Source: Maritimibacter alkaliphilus HTCC2654 (lineage in GTDB: Bacteria > Pseudomonadota > Alphaproteobacteria > Rhodobacterales > Rhodobacteraceae). Taken from it: 64,000 nucleotides of DNA. The stretch is taken from positions 1,146,992 to 1,210,991 of the forward strand of contig NZ_CH902578.1 of NCBI RefSeq assembly GCF_000152805.1. Reading direction: 5' to 3'. This document shows positions 51,332 to 62,400 of this stretch, one piece after another (positions within the stretch are counted from its first letter, which is position 1; every line of letters starts with the position of its first letter). Made by a program: the position numbers and the translations under genes. The notes beneath the pieces are model-generated. The model saw only the letters and a program-made list of their open reading frames with translations. It ran no database searches and was not told where the DNA came from.

Positions 51332-54300
51332 TCAGCGCCGCGCGGTCCAGTCCGAGGTATAGGTCGCGGTCGGACAATCGGGTTCTTCCGGCTCGTCCTC
51401 TTCGATCATCCCGAGCGACGTGGCCCCCGCGATCGCACCGCCGATGGCCGCGCCGATCCCCGACATGGCGCAGACCATGTCCGGCATCCGGACCGACCCC
51501 TGCGCCTCGAGCGTGCCACCGCGCGCCCGTGCATCGTAATCCACCGACACCGTGACGCCGTCTTTCGTGATGGTGCCCTGAAGCTTCAGCACGTCGCGCG
51601 ACACGCGGCCCGTGATCGGCATTTGGTCGCTCTCGAACAACAGGTTGCCCGTCGCCACGCCGTTCTGCACCGTGACATCGACGTTGACCGGCCACGGAAA
51701 GGTCTTTCCGTCCCCGGTGATGAGGATCTGGCCGGAGCCGCGCCAGCGCCCGTCGAGGTCGTCGCTGTCGCCCGACGTCGGGCGGCTGGTCGTGGGCGGC
51801 GGGGTTCGGGTGACCGACTGTTCCTCGGCCTGCGCGCAGTCGCGCTGCGCCTCTGCCACCCGCGTGCGTGCCCGGTCGAGGGCGGCGACGTTGAACGCGA
51901 TCCCGTCGAGCCGCGCGACAAGCGCCGCAAGATCGCCGGAACAGGTGCCGACCGCGCGGTCGACCTCAGCCAACGCGCTTTCGATGGTCGCGACGGCCGC
52001 GACCGCTCCCTGCACGCGGCCGCGCTGTTCGGGGCAGTAGGTCAGCGCCTCGTCCATGTTGGCCAGCACCAATGCCTCGTCCAAAAGGCTGCGCGCTTCG
52101 GACCAGTTCGACCGATCCACAGCCGTGGTCACGTAGCCCTCCATTCGCGACAACTCGGCACATGGGTCCGACACGGTGGGCGGTGCCGTAGGGGTCGCAC
52201 AGTCTTGCTTCGCCGCTGCGATCCGGCCCAGCGCGGTCTTGAACCAGAGGTGGCCTTCGAACCGTGCTGTCGCCTCGATCTCATCCAGCCGTGCCATGTC
52301 GCACCCGGCGACCGCCGATGTCAGGTCGCGTTCCAGACCCCTCAGTTTCGCGATGTTGGACAGGCCCAGATAGACCCGGTCGAGAAGCCCGTCGCAATGC
52401 CGCCCCCGGACCAATAGATCGGTCTTGAGCTCGGCCAGCGCGGTTTGGGCGGGGACCAGTTTGTTGTCGCGGTAGTCGGCCCGGGCGCTGTTCAAGCGGG
52501 CGAGGAAGCCGTTACAGGCTGCCTCCTGCGCCGCGACCCGATCCGCCTCTTCCCGTGCACGCGCTTCCGCGCAGCGCGTCTTGCCTGCGGCGATCCTGTC
52601 GATTTCGACCTGAAACAGCGGATGGTCCCGCCCCGCGCTCGCCTCCGCCAGCCGATCCATGAGCGCGATGTCGCAGACGGTGATCGCATCTGTGACCTGC
52701 GCCGAGAACGCCTCCAGCGTGGCGATCTGCTCCAATCCCTGTTCGGCGCGATCCGCATAGGCCGGGCACAGGGGCGGCGTGGCGCCGCGCGACTGGTCGA
52801 GGACACGGGTCAGCCCGGCCCGTGCGGGCGCCAGCCGGTTGGCGCGGTAGTCGGCCCGTGCCGTTTCGAAGGTCGCGATGAGCGATGACGCTTGCCGGAC
52901 CTGATCGGACAGGGCCGTCAGCCGCACCCCGGAAAGCCCCGCGATTTCGGCCGCCGCACGCGACAGGGCCGCCTGATCGCAGGAGGCCAAGGCCGCCCGC
53001 GCCGCGTCGGCCACACGTTCCGCCTGCGCGACGCGATTGCGCAGATCGGCGAGACGGTCGGCAAGCGGCGGGTCACACAGCGCACCCTGCCCCGTCGCCC
53101 CGGCATGGGGATCGAGGCGTTGGGCGACACGGTTGAAGGCGGGCGTGTTGCCGGACAGAAGTTGCGCCTCGGTTTCAAGGATGCCGCGTTCGAGGGCGAG
53201 GCAGGCGGCCAGAACCTCGGGGTCCGGGGTATCCGGTTCGGGTTGCTCCGGCTCTCCGGTGGTCACGGGGGGTGGTGCGGGTTCGGGCGGCGTGGCGCCC
53301 GTCTCGGGGGTCTCGGCTTGCGGCACCGGCACCGTCAGCACGATGTCCGTGCGTGCGGTCGTGCCGCCGTCCCGACGCTCGTAGAAAAGCGCGTTGCGCC
53401 GGACATAGCCGCGCCGGAACCGTTCGGTCGGACCGCGCCCTGCCGACGTTTCGGCAGAAGCCGACACGACCGGGAAAGACCCGGCGGACAAGGCGGTGAT
53501 GGTGAAGCGGCCCGCGGCATTCGCCTGCCACGCCTCGCATCCGCGCACTTCTTCGCCATTCGCGACCGACACGTCGAGGATCGCGCCGGGCACCGGCCGC
53601 CCGTTTTCGTCACGCACCCGGCCCTCGAGGATCACGACCGACAGACCGCCGATCTTGTCGGCGAGGTCCAGATACGTCTCCATCGCGTCGCCGCCGCGTT
53701 GCACACCGGGGCCGAAGCCGCCCTCGAATGCGACGGAGGAGGCGGCGATGACCTTGGCCAGACTGTCGCCTCCGACCGCGAGGGGGCGGACCAGCGCCTC
53801 GGGCGTCTCACCCACCGCCGCGGCGGCGGCACCGACGATCTGGTCGAGCGAACAGCGTTCGCCGGGTGCGACGAGGGTGCGCAGCGCAGCCATACCACCC
53901 TCGATCTCGTCGACGATATCGCGCGCCTCCTCCATCAGGGCCAGCGGGCCACCGGGCGGCGAGGTGTTGTAGACCGACCCGATCAGGTTCACGTGACCGT
54001 CCGGGTCGCGCACGATGGGATAGCCAAGCTCGGCACCGGCGTCGATCAGGTCCATCGCCGCGAGAACGCCCGCGCGCCCCGTGCCGTTCGTGCCTTCGAG
54101 GAACGTCGTGCCGTTGTAGAAATAGTAGGTGGCGTCCTGCGCGCCCTGCGTGACGTAGATGTGCTTGAACGGCCATGTGCCGTATTTCATCGGGCAGGCG
54201 AGCAGGCCCTTGTCGTTGAAATACTGCGCCTTTGGGTCGCGCGACGGCACGCCGACCCCAAGGCAGAAGCCGTTGCGCTGGTTGATCTTCTGTTCGAGCG

Positions 54301-55309
54301 CCAGTGTGGCGGCCAGCAATTGCTCGGCCGCATCCACATAGGCGATGACGATGTCGCCCATGAACTGCGTCAGCGGCCCGCCGACGGTGCCGGCCACTTC
54401 GCCCCCGATCCGCATGAGGCCGAGAAAGCCCTGAACCTGACTGACCGGCTCGTTCGTGCCCACGGCGGAATAGATGACCGCCGCCGCTTGACCGAGCTGA
54501 TAGGTCTCGTTGATCGCGCGCAATTGCCCTTCGTTCGCCTTGAACCGGTCCATCCATTCGCCGGACAGCCCGACCTTTTGCAAGGCGTCGGCGGTGGGCG
54601 TGTCTGGGGGCGAGGCGTCCAGTTCCTGCCCGGCGCGCAGCAGTTGGTTCACGCGGGTCTGCGCGGTATCCGCCAGACCGCGTAGCCCCGCGATGATTTC
54701 GGCGGACTGGCCGTTCGTCAGGTCGACATAGGTTTTCCATGCCGACAACAGCCATGCCCGGTCTTCTCCGGTCGTGAAATAGGCCAGCGCATAGGCCTGC
54801 GCTTCCGCCGGGGCGTCGTTCAGCCACTCGACCGCCATCGCGTCCATCTCGGGCGACCCCGGCGCGTATTTCGCCTGCGCCTCGGGCGGGAGGATCGCGT
54901 AGAGCTGTTCCGCGACGAATTTCCAGAACCCGCCGGTCAGTTCGGCCACCTGACGGTCGACGGACGCGTTGATCTGGGTCTGGACGTCGGTGATGGGGCC
55001 AGTGACGGCGTCGGTGATCTGGCCGACCCATTCGTCCTTCTTCTCGTTGCAGAAATGCAGGAAGAACGGCTCGGTATCCAGAACGCCGCCGTCGAACCGA
55101 AGCTCGGTCTCGGCCAGTCGCGACGACAGCGCGGCATACAAGTCGCCGCAGGGATCGACGGGGTAGCTGATCTTGACCGCGTTCGGTCGGCCCACGCCCT
55201 CCAGCACGCTCGCGAAACGGGTCTGCGCGGTCGCGGGCAGGCTTGCGCACAGGGACACCGCGAAGATGACGCAGGCAAACGCCGCCCGGATGACCGACCT
55301 AGAAATCAT
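51332..55309 (-). CDS. Large exported protein with cysteine-punctuated helical repeats
   Basis: This 1,325-residue protein has a Sec signal peptide (cleavage near LPATAQ, residue 29). Residues to about 540 are mostly helical with no recognised family. About 555-615 looks like a carboxypeptidase-regulatory-like beta domain (GRVRDENGRPVPGAILDVSVANG). About 656-693 is a Pro/Glu/Thr linker. About 695-1160 has four related helical units of about 110-130 residues with regularly placed cysteines (e.g. ARADYRANRLAPARAGL and ARADYRDNKLVPAQTAL). About 1180-1250 is a beta-rich domain (LDGRWRGSGQILITGDGKTF), followed by a Gly/Ala segment. It overlaps the previous gene by 11 bp. The function is not known; periplasmic or surface location is inferred. 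Confidence 0.85.
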   Translation of the reverse strand: MISRSVIRAAFACVIFAVSLCASLPATAQTRFASVLEGVGRPNAVKISYPVDPCGDLYAALSSRLAETELRFDGGVLDTEPFFLHFCNEKKDEWVGQITDAVTGPITDVQTQINASVDRQVAELTGGFWKFVAEQLYAILPPEAQAKYAPGSPEMDAMAVEWLNDAPAEAQAYALAYFTTGEDRAWLLSAWKTYVDLTNGQSAEIIAGLRGLADTAQTRVNQLLRAGQELDASPPDTPTADALQKVGLSGEWMDRFKANEGQLRAINETYQLGQAAAVIYSAVGTNEPVSQVQGFLGLMRIGGEVAGTVGGPLTQFMGDIVIAYVDAAEQLLAATLALEQKINQRNGFCLGVGVPSRDPKAQYFNDKGLLACPMKYGTWPFKHIYVTQGAQDATYYFYNGTTFLEGTNGTGRAGVLAAMDLIDAGAELGYPIVRDPDGHVNLIGSVYNTSPPGGPLALMEEARDIVDEIEGGMAALRTLVAPGERCSLDQIVGAAAAAVGETPEALVRPLAVGGDSLAKVIAASSVAFEGGFGPGVQRGGDAMETYLDLADKIGGLSVVILEGRVRDENGRPVPGAILDVSVANGEEVRGCEAWQANAAGRFTITALSAGSFPVVSASAETSAGRGPTERFRRGYVRRNALFYERRDGGTTARTDIVLTVPVPQAETPETGATPPEPAPPPVTTGEPEQPEPDTPDPEVLAACLALERGILETEAQLLSGNTPAFNRVAQRLDPHAGATGQGALCDPPLADRLADLRNRVAQAERVADAARAALASCDQAALSRAAAEIAGLSGVRLTALSDQVRQASSLIATFETARADYRANRLAPARAGLTRVLDQSRGATPPLCPAYADRAEQGLEQIATLEAFSAQVTDAITVCDIALMDRLAEASAGRDHPLFQVEIDRIAAGKTRCAEARAREEADRVAAQEAACNGFLARLNSARADYRDNKLVPAQTALAELKTDLLVRGRHCDGLLDRVYLGLSNIAKLRGLERDLTSAVAGCDMARLDEIEATARFEGHLWFKTALGRIAAAKQDCATPTAPPTVSDPCAELSRMEGYVTTAVDRSNWSEARSLLDEALVLANMDEALTYCPEQRGRVQGAVAAVATIESALAEVDRAVGTCSGDLAALVARLDGIAFNVAALDRARTRVAEAQRDCAQAEEQSVTRTPPPTTSRPTSGDSDDLDGRWRGSGQILITGDGKTFPWPVNVDVTVQNGVATGNLLFESDQMPITGRVSRDVLKLQGTITKDGVTVSVDYDARARGGTLEAQGSVRMPDMVCAMSGIGAAIGGAIAGATSLGMIEEDEPEEPDCPTATYTSDWTARR

Positions 55310-56315
55310 CGAGGCTACCTGCCCCCAGCAGGTCGTCGGCTTTGGTGTTGACGGTCGCGGCAGGCGCAGGGGTCGGTGCGGGTGTCGGCGTGGCTGCGGG
55401 CGGCGTGCCGCCGGGCGGTCCGATCATGTCGTTCATATCGATCAGATCCGCCGGGTTCGCGGCAGGGCGCGTCGCGGCGATGCGGCGGATCGCGGCCTGC
55501 GTGCCGCTGCCGATGATCCCGTCGATGGCCCCGGTGTAAAGGCCCATGCGCCTGAGCTCCATCTGGATGCCCTTGCAGAACTCGACCATATCGCGGCACT
55601 CCCCCCGTGCGGCACGCCCCTCGCCCGCCTGCGCGAGGATCGTGGGATCGGCCACGCGCTCATAGGCGCGCACGGCAAGGAACCCAGCGAAATGATCGAA
55701 GACGGGCTGGTTTCGGCGCTGGCCCTCGATCCGGAAAGAGCGGAGCAACTGCTGGGTCTGAAGCACATCGCCGTTCGACACCCGGTAGAGATACCAGTCC
55801 ATCACGCCGGGGCGCTGATAGAAGGTGTCGTCGTCCAACGGCGCGCCGAGCGACTGCGCGACGCGGCGGATTTCGCCTTCGTCGTAGATCGCCGCGCTCG
55901 CCTGACCGGTCGCCGCGCCGGGGGCCGGATCGCCACCGAACCCCACGCAGTCGATGATGTCGTTCTCGAGCGCCATGTCGAGCATGTCGGGCGGCAGGAG
56001 TTGCGCTTGCCGGGAGGTGATCGACGTGAAGAACGACAGCGCGCGCGAGTTGTTGCGCGCCGCGACGACACGCCCCTGCATCTCGGATTTCGCACCCACG
56101 TAGTCCTTGCAATAGGCCACATAGGGCGTATTGCCCTGCCCCGCGTCGAACAGGATCCAGAACATCTGCCGGGTCGGCAGATACTGTTTGATCGCGGCCC
56201 GCGCGTCGCTCAACCCGGGGAAATCGCTGGGTTTGTTCTGTGCAACAAGCGGTGTCGAAAGCGTAAGGGCCCACGCCGCGACGACGAATGGCAAATGCCG
56301 AAGAACGGACGTCAT
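55299..56315 (-). CDS. Exported protein with peptidoglycan-binding-like motif
   Basis: This 338-residue protein has a signal peptide ending PLVAQ (about residue 26). Near residues 250-282 is a PG_binding_1-like motif (IQMELRRMGLYTGAIDGIIGSGTQAAIRRI), then a Pro/Ala/Thr linker (about 297-325) and an acidic end. The N-terminal 230 residues include cysteines that could pair in the periplasm but match no family I know. GAGGGGG precedes ATG 56315. It is first of a two-gene operon, overlapping the 1,325-residue protein gene by 11 bp, so the two may form one envelope complex, one part held at the wall. Confidence 0.8.
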   Translation of the reverse strand: MTSVLRHLPFVVAAWALTLSTPLVAQNKPSDFPGLSDARAAIKQYLPTRQMFWILFDAGQGNTPYVAYCKDYVGAKSEMQGRVVAARNNSRALSFFTSITSRQAQLLPPDMLDMALENDIIDCVGFGGDPAPGAATGQASAAIYDEGEIRRVAQSLGAPLDDDTFYQRPGVMDWYLYRVSNGDVLQTQQLLRSFRIEGQRRNQPVFDHFAGFLAVRAYERVADPTILAQAGEGRAARGECRDMVEFCKGIQMELRRMGLYTGAIDGIIGSGTQAAIRRIAATRPAANPADLIDMNDMIGPPGGTPPAATPTPAPTPAPAATVNTKADDLLGAGSLDDF

Positions 56316-56504
56316 ACAATAATCCCCCTCGAGTCCCGACCCGAACCGTGAAAACGCACGGCAGGTTCAGGTTAGCACGGGATCGTTAAATGACGAAATC
56401 CGACGTAGGATTATCCGGGCACGGGGGCTGGCCCGGTCGTTGAAACCATAGGCAGGGCATCAGTTGAATAGGCGCAGGCGCGTTCCGGTCGCGACCAAAG
56501 GCCC

Positions 56505-57527
56505 CTATCCACGCCGGGCGAGCACCGCACGCAGAAGGCTGGTCTGACCGCCGCCCGCACCGAAATCGCGGAACCGTTTCAGGCGCTCGACGACCGTCGT
56601 GACGACGAAATCGTAAAGGCCATCGGTGATGTCGTACTCCACCTTGCCGGCGATCAGGTCTTCGATCAGCCGCGCATACCCCCGGATCTTGAGCCGGTTT
56701 ATCATGGACGGATCCTCGAGATAGGCCAGCGGCAGGGATGCCATATGGTCCTCGACCGGATCGGACGGCAGGGGCGTTCCGTCGAGCGTCGTCGGCTGAT
56801 ACCAGCCCGACGGGTCTTGCGGAAAGCCAAGGACATGGCCGGTGCCTTCGCCGTCGAAGCCGGGATCGTTGGAAACCCATCCCGTCGTGCCGCTGACCGA
56901 GATGACCCCGTTGCCGTAGTCGCGCGGCATGATCGTGACGCAGCGCACGCCGTTGCCGGTCACGATGTCATAGGCGGCCTTGCCGTTCTTCGTGGTCGCT
57001 TTCATGGAGCGAAACCAGCGCGACCCCGCAAGCGCCCGCAACGTCGCAAGCCCGTGGTACCGATAACTCATCCTATCGAGCGTGATCCGTTTCGGGTCAC
57101 CGATCGCGCCGCTGGCGACAAGATCGCGGATGGCGAGGATCGGCGACAGCTTGATCCAGTCTTCCCCGACAATGACCGATTTGAAGCCCCGGAACATGCG
57201 CGACTTGACGAGATCGGACAACCGCAGGGGCGGCGTGTCCATGACGACGGACATGGTCTTTTTCCCCGGCACCGCGTTCAAGGCGTCCAGCACATTTCGG
57301 ATCGCTGCCGGTTTGACGGCGACGATGACGATATCGACGCCGTCGAAGTGTTTCGCCTCCAGCGACGTGATCGTCTGCACCTCGCTGCCGTCCGGCAGGG
57401 GCACGGCCCGCGGCTTGCGGGAATGGATGCCGGCCAACTCGACCATGTCGCCCAGCGCGAGAATGGCGGGAAGAACCGTCGACCTGACGCGCGTGCCTGC
57501 GCCCACGATAGCGATTTTCGGTGTCAT
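56505..57527 (-). CDS. Gfo/Idh/MocA-family oxidoreductase
   Basis: This 340-residue protein starts at ATG 57527, coupled to the GMC gene stop (ATGA). Its N-terminal Rossmann motif KIAIVGAGTRVRSTVLPAILAL fits the sugar-dehydrogenase-like Gfo/Idh/MocA fold, followed by GIHSRKPRAVPLPDG, VDIVIVAVKPAA and GEDWIKLSPILAIRDLV. The usual EKP cofactor motif is not evident; DTPP occupies that region. It would oxidise or reduce a sugar or polyol with NAD(P). Pairing with a GMC oxidoreductase suggests a two-step sugar alcohol or glycan-related pathway. Confidence 0.8.
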   Translation of the reverse strand: MTPKIAIVGAGTRVRSTVLPAILALGDMVELAGIHSRKPRAVPLPDGSEVQTITSLEAKHFDGVDIVIVAVKPAAIRNVLDALNAVPGKKTMSVVMDTPPLRLSDLVKSRMFRGFKSVIVGEDWIKLSPILAIRDLVASGAIGDPKRITLDRMSYRYHGLATLRALAGSRWFRSMKATTKNGKAAYDIVTGNGVRCVTIMPRDYGNGVISVSGTTGWVSNDPGFDGEGTGHVLGFPQDPSGWYQPTTLDGTPLPSDPVEDHMASLPLAYLEDPSMINRLKIRGYARLIEDLIAGKVEYDITDGLYDFVVTTVVERLKRFRDFGAGGGQTSLLRAVLARRG

Positions 57528-59107
57528 AACAGCTTTTCCTTGAGGCGGTCCGCCAAACGAATGGACAGGGCCACGATTGTGAATGTCGGGTTGCCGAAGC
57601 CGCCGGTCGGAAACACCGAAGACCCGGCGATATGCAGGTTCGAAATACCATGCACGCGGCAATCCGGATCGACAACCGAGGTTTCGGGCCGCGCGCCCAT
57701 CCGCGTCGTGCCCATGTGATGCGATGCACTCGAATAGGGCAGGTCCGCGGCCTCGGGCCTTTGCCCCGCCGTCCAGATGAGCGTACCCGCGCCGGTCTCC
57801 GCAAGCAGGGCCTGAAGCTCGTCGTGCAGTTCGAGGACCGAGTGCAATTCGACCTCAGACGCCTTCCACCGGACTTTCGCAAGGGGATGCCCGAGCGGAT
57901 CGGGGGTGTCCGACAGCGTGACCCGGTTTTCGGGGTCCGGTGCCATTTCGATGTGATAATTGATCTGAAAGGTCCGGTCCGGCCCCCTGAGCCCCGCTTT
58001 CTTCGTCAGGAGGAACCAGAGATACCGCACCGCAAGGCCCTTTGGCACCTTGAAGACATCGCGCAAAAGCTCGCGATAGAGTTTCATCTGCGTCGGGCGA
58101 TGGCGGATCAGCACGAGCGTGGAGAACAGCTTTCGGATATCGTCGGTCGGCACCACGTCGAGCGCCGGTCGCCAGACGAAATAGGCATTCACGAGCCGCC
58201 CCTTCTCGCGAATGCGCCGCGCCATGTAGGAGCCGATGTCCATCCGGTCGCGGCCATTCGACGGGATCGCCATGCCGAGATCGTCGGGAAAGGTCTTGCC
58301 AGGGGCCAGAACGACTTTCGCGACATTCCCGCTGGGGTGGTCCATGTAGAAGCGTCCCACGTTGTCGTGGGCATTCCCGACCCCGCCTTCGATCTGGCTT
58401 TTGGACGCCAGCAGAAGCCTTGCGTTTTCGATACCGCCCGATGCCAGAACATAATCGCGCGCAATCACCTGAAACGCGGTCTTGCCGTGCAGGGTCTGGG
58501 CCTTGAGCGCGGCGACACCCGAATGATCGTCGGTCAGAACGATTTCCGTCGCCGTGCAGTTCAGATAGACCGCGATCGTTTCGCTGTTCGCGGCGACCTT
58601 GCCGACGGTCTGGCCGAAATCGAGCTGGTTCTTCCCAAGCCAATAGACCGAAGCGGGCTTCAGCCGCCGCGCGTCCGCTTCGCCGTCAGTCGGGGCGGTC
58701 CATTGCGCGAAGTCCTCGGGCGCCGGACCCTTGTGACGGCGCGAGGCGCGCTCGTAATAGGGGGCCAACTCCTCCGGCGTGATTGGCCAGCCGCTCCGCT
58801 CGATCCACGCGGCACCTTTCAGGTCTTCGGGCATCAACGGAAGCCACTTGCCGGACCAGGCAGTCGTCGATCCGCCGAACTGCCGTATCCGCGCGTTGCG
58901 CGGCACGGCTTTCTCGACGCTTTCCGTATCCGAAAAGACCTGCGCGTCCTTGTCGCGGCCTATATCCCCCGTTTCGAGAATGGCGATCTTCAGGCCCGTC
59001 CCGGCAAGCTCGTCCGCTAGGGTCAGGCCCGCCGCGCCCGCTCCGACGATACAAAGGTCAACTTCGATGCTGGCCGGAACGTCGGCGGTGCTGGCTTGAA
59101 ATATCAT
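57524..59107 (-). CDS. GMC-family FAD oxidoreductase
   Basis: This 527-residue flavoprotein begins at ATG 59107, shortly before the FAD motif DLCIVGAGAAGLTLADEL (GAGAAG at 22-27). GMC marks are FGGSTTAWSGKWLPL, VLASGGIENARLLLAS and, at the C-terminus, SSASHHMGTTRMG with the active-site histidines H463/H464, then IAGSSVFPTGGFGNPTFTIVALSIRLAD with N506. All catalytic residues are in place. It oxidises an alcohol, commonly a sugar or polyol. There is no signal peptide. It is cotranscribed with the Gfo/Idh gene and diverges from the giant exoprotein. Confidence 0.9.
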   Translation of the reverse strand: MIFQASTADVPASIEVDLCIVGAGAAGLTLADELAGTGLKIAILETGDIGRDKDAQVFSDTESVEKAVPRNARIRQFGGSTTAWSGKWLPLMPEDLKGAAWIERSGWPITPEELAPYYERASRRHKGPAPEDFAQWTAPTDGEADARRLKPASVYWLGKNQLDFGQTVGKVAANSETIAVYLNCTATEIVLTDDHSGVAALKAQTLHGKTAFQVIARDYVLASGGIENARLLLASKSQIEGGVGNAHDNVGRFYMDHPSGNVAKVVLAPGKTFPDDLGMAIPSNGRDRMDIGSYMARRIREKGRLVNAYFVWRPALDVVPTDDIRKLFSTLVLIRHRPTQMKLYRELLRDVFKVPKGLAVRYLWFLLTKKAGLRGPDRTFQINYHIEMAPDPENRVTLSDTPDPLGHPLAKVRWKASEVELHSVLELHDELQALLAETGAGTLIWTAGQRPEAADLPYSSASHHMGTTRMGARPETSVVDPDCRVHGISNLHIAGSSVFPTGGFGNPTFTIVALSIRLADRLKEKLL

Positions 59108-59419
59108 TGCAGGATCGGTTTTAGGTATGTTCCGGTTTCGGTCAACGGGGAAAACGTCGCGCTCGCCGGGACGCGTGCGGTCGCCGGCGTGGCAGGTGCG
59201 CAAGTGATGCCCGCGCAGGCAATCGCCCACCGGACAGGCGACGCTTGCATCCACGCAGAGCGCGCAAGTCCGGAACACGGGGCGCGCTGACTGATCTTTT
59301 ACCCCCGGCAAACCGTCAGGCGTTCCGGCGACCGCTTGCTTGATCGAACCCGGTTATCGGGCCATAGTTACCGGATTGTTTCAGGCTATTGGAACGGAGC
59401 ATTCGAGCCGGGGGGCCTA
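59108..59419. other. Divergent intergenic region, GMC operon / giant exoprotein
   Basis: This 312-bp region holds no supported gene; small frames on either strand have no ribosome-binding site and atypical composition. The AT-richer part at about 59340-59400 probably carries the exoprotein promoter. No repeat or hairpin stands out. Confidence 0.5.
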
Positions 59420-62400
59420 TTGTCAGATTTAACGAGCCTGCGGGCTTTCGATACATTCGACATTTCATTTTCGAGCCTGGGGGGCGGCAACCTGTTCGCG
59501 GCACTGTCCGAGGCGGAATACAGGTTGGGTCTGGCCGACCTCATCGACCCGAGCTTCGATCTGTTCGACATCCCCGAAGGGTCCGGCCTCGTCAGCGGGT
59601 CCGCCACGGCCAGCTTCGATACCGGCGTCGTCTATACCCCGGCCTCGGCCCTGAACACGGGCGCCGTGAGTTACGACCTCAACCTGTTCTACCTCGGTGA
59701 CCATGAACGGCTGAACGACGCCGATGTCACCTTCGCCTTCGGCAGCAACACCGCGGCGGCGCAGTTCACGGGCGAGGTGTTCACCTCGGATCTCAAGGCC
59801 GAACTCTACCTCGACGGTCAGGTCGATTATACCGACGTGAAGGCCCACCTCCCGTGGTTCGAGAACGGCGAAAGCTACGACATCGGCTCCGGCTCGGTCA
59901 GCCTTGCCGATGCGACCGGCAAGGAGTGGCGGCTGACGCTGTTCGACACCGCCGATTACCTGCCCGACATGGCCAGCAACACGCAGATCGTGGCGGTCGA
60001 TGGGCTGATCGACATCATTCTGAACCCGCTCAACGCGACGCCGGTCGATGTAGCCTACGCACCGGGCGAGAGTGCCGGGACGTCGGGCGGCGCACCCGTC
60101 ATCGACCTGACGGTCAAGTCCGGCCCGCTGATCGACGCGCAATTCGACCTCGACGCCCTCGCGCAGACCCTTGGCGCCTTCGTCGCCGCCACCGTGCCGA
60201 CCGGCGGTATCGGGGGCGAGGCGCTGGCGAAATACGTGGAGCTTTTCGGGTTCATCGACGTGCTGGAGGTCGACGTCTTCGACACGACCCTCAGGCACCT
60301 CGCCATACCCGCGCGACTTCGCGACAAACTCAAGGACGCCTACGACGCCCTGCCGCTGGCCCCGAATGCCGAGGTGGTGGTCTTCGATTCCACCTTCAAC
60401 CTCGGGCTGGAGCTGTTGCAGGATATCCGGTTCGAACCGGGCGAGATCGAGTATCAGGTGACGGTCGGTGACGTGACGCGGATCGCGACCCTGTCGGACC
60501 CGATGACCTTCACCGATGCTGAACTCGACGCGCTCGAACCCGGCGAACGCCCGACCGTGCAATTTAGCATGACGGGGACATTCACCAGCGATCTAAGGCT
60601 GGCCCCGGTCATGTCGCTAAGCGCGACCGCCGGGCAGGCGAAGTTCCAGATCAAGACGGTCTCGCTCAGTAACCCCGGCGAGGTGTTCTCGCCCGACGCC
60701 GTCATCTCGAACTTCGTCTCCGAGGCGCTCTGGGCCGAGCAGGTGCCGGACGGTGGACTGAACTTCCTCGACGTCATCAAGCTCGACAGTCAGAGCCGCG
60801 AGGTCACGCTGACGACCGGCCCGTTCGACCTGCCCTACCAGCTGACACTGATCCGGGAGGTGCCGGTGCCGGAGGGGTCGCCCGTGCTCGTCACGCTGGC
60901 CGACCCGGATGCGGAAGGCACGCCCGGAAATGACGAGATTCGGGTGCTCGGCGGCGATTTCTCGGGCTTCACGGCGGGCGACACGATCACCATGCGCGGC
61001 GGGCAAGGCGACGACATCCTGCGCGAAGCACCGGCGGTCGCGACCGTCGTGCAGGACGGCGGACCCGGCAACGATTACATCGAGGCGATCGGGACCGTGA
61101 CCGGCGGCACGGGCGACGACACGATCGAGGTGGTGTTCCATAGCGCGGGCGCCATCGTGGACACGGGCGAGGACAACGACCGCGTGTTCACCGCGCTGTC
61201 AGGCGGCGGCACCGTCACAACGTTGCGCACCGGGGCGGGGTCAGACCGGGTGGAGGACGTGGGCGCGCCGATCTCATCCACGCCTTTCGATCCAATCAGC
61301 GGTGTCGGCCTCGTCGATCTGGGCGCGGACGACGACCGGATGCAGGGCGGCGGGGCGATGATGCTGGTCCTCGGCGACGGTGACGACATCGTGGCGCGCG
61401 GCACCAACGGGCTCACCGAAATCGGATGGGGACTGCTCGCGGGCGACGGCGACGATTCCGCGACCGTGCGCATCGCCGACAACGGGGTTTCGGGCAAGAC
61501 GATCTCGGGCGGGATCGGGAACGACTGGCTCGAAGTCGTCGGAGATTTCTTCGACTTCCTACCGCCCGCCCAGCGCGGCGTGTCGATCTTCGGCGAGACC
61601 GGAAACGACATCCTCAAACTCACGCAATTCACCGGCGAGGCCTTTGGCGGTGACGGCGACGACGAGCTGATCGGTCAGGCCTTCTCGCGTCTGGACGGGG
61701 GCGCGGACGACGACCGGATCACGGTGAGCGAGGCGATCTGGCTCGACATTTTCCAGCCCGACTATGCCGCCGCCGTGGCGGCCTCGGCCCTGACCGAAGT
61801 CGCGGGCGGCACCGGGCATGACGTGATCCGCGTCGAATTGAGCGACGTGAACCTCGGACGGCAACGCGCGAGCGTCTGGGCCGAGGGCGGCGACGGCGAA
61901 GACATCATCATCGACCACTACTTCCGCGCCCATGACACCGCCTCGGGCTTCGACTTCATCGCCCAAAGCGACGACATGTTCGACGGGGGGGACGGCGACG
62001 ATATCGTGGCCGCGGGCACGGGTGACGATACGGTCGACGGAGGAGCCGGCGCGGACCTGCTGACCAAGCTCGCGGGCAACCTGACGCTCGACGCGGGCGA
62101 CGGCGACGACATCATCCATATCGCCACCAACAGGTATCTCGACCCGCAGAACTTCACCTCGGACGCGGTGATCGCCAATCGGGGCGGCATGGTCACGGGG
62201 CGCGTCGAAGGCGGCGCAGACACCGATACGCTGCGCGTCGATCTGAGCGGCCTCTTCCGCGCGTCACCGGATTTCATCGCCCCCGGCGATGTTCGGTCCG
62301 GCCTGCGCGACTATCTGTTCGCGGACGAGTTGGACAGCGGCGTTCGGGTCATTCCGGCACGCCTGAACGTGGTGTTCGACACCGAGACCGACGGCCGGAT

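Noticed and set aside
52892-54685. Plus-strand frame (597 codons) opposite the 1,325-residue protein
   Set aside because: The opposite strand has a signal peptide, recognisable domains and a coupled partner; this frame has none.
59465-60562. Minus-strand frame (365 codons) under the giant exoprotein
   Set aside because: The plus-strand frame stays open to the window edge and carries RTX-like repeats; the minus frame has no start signal or family.
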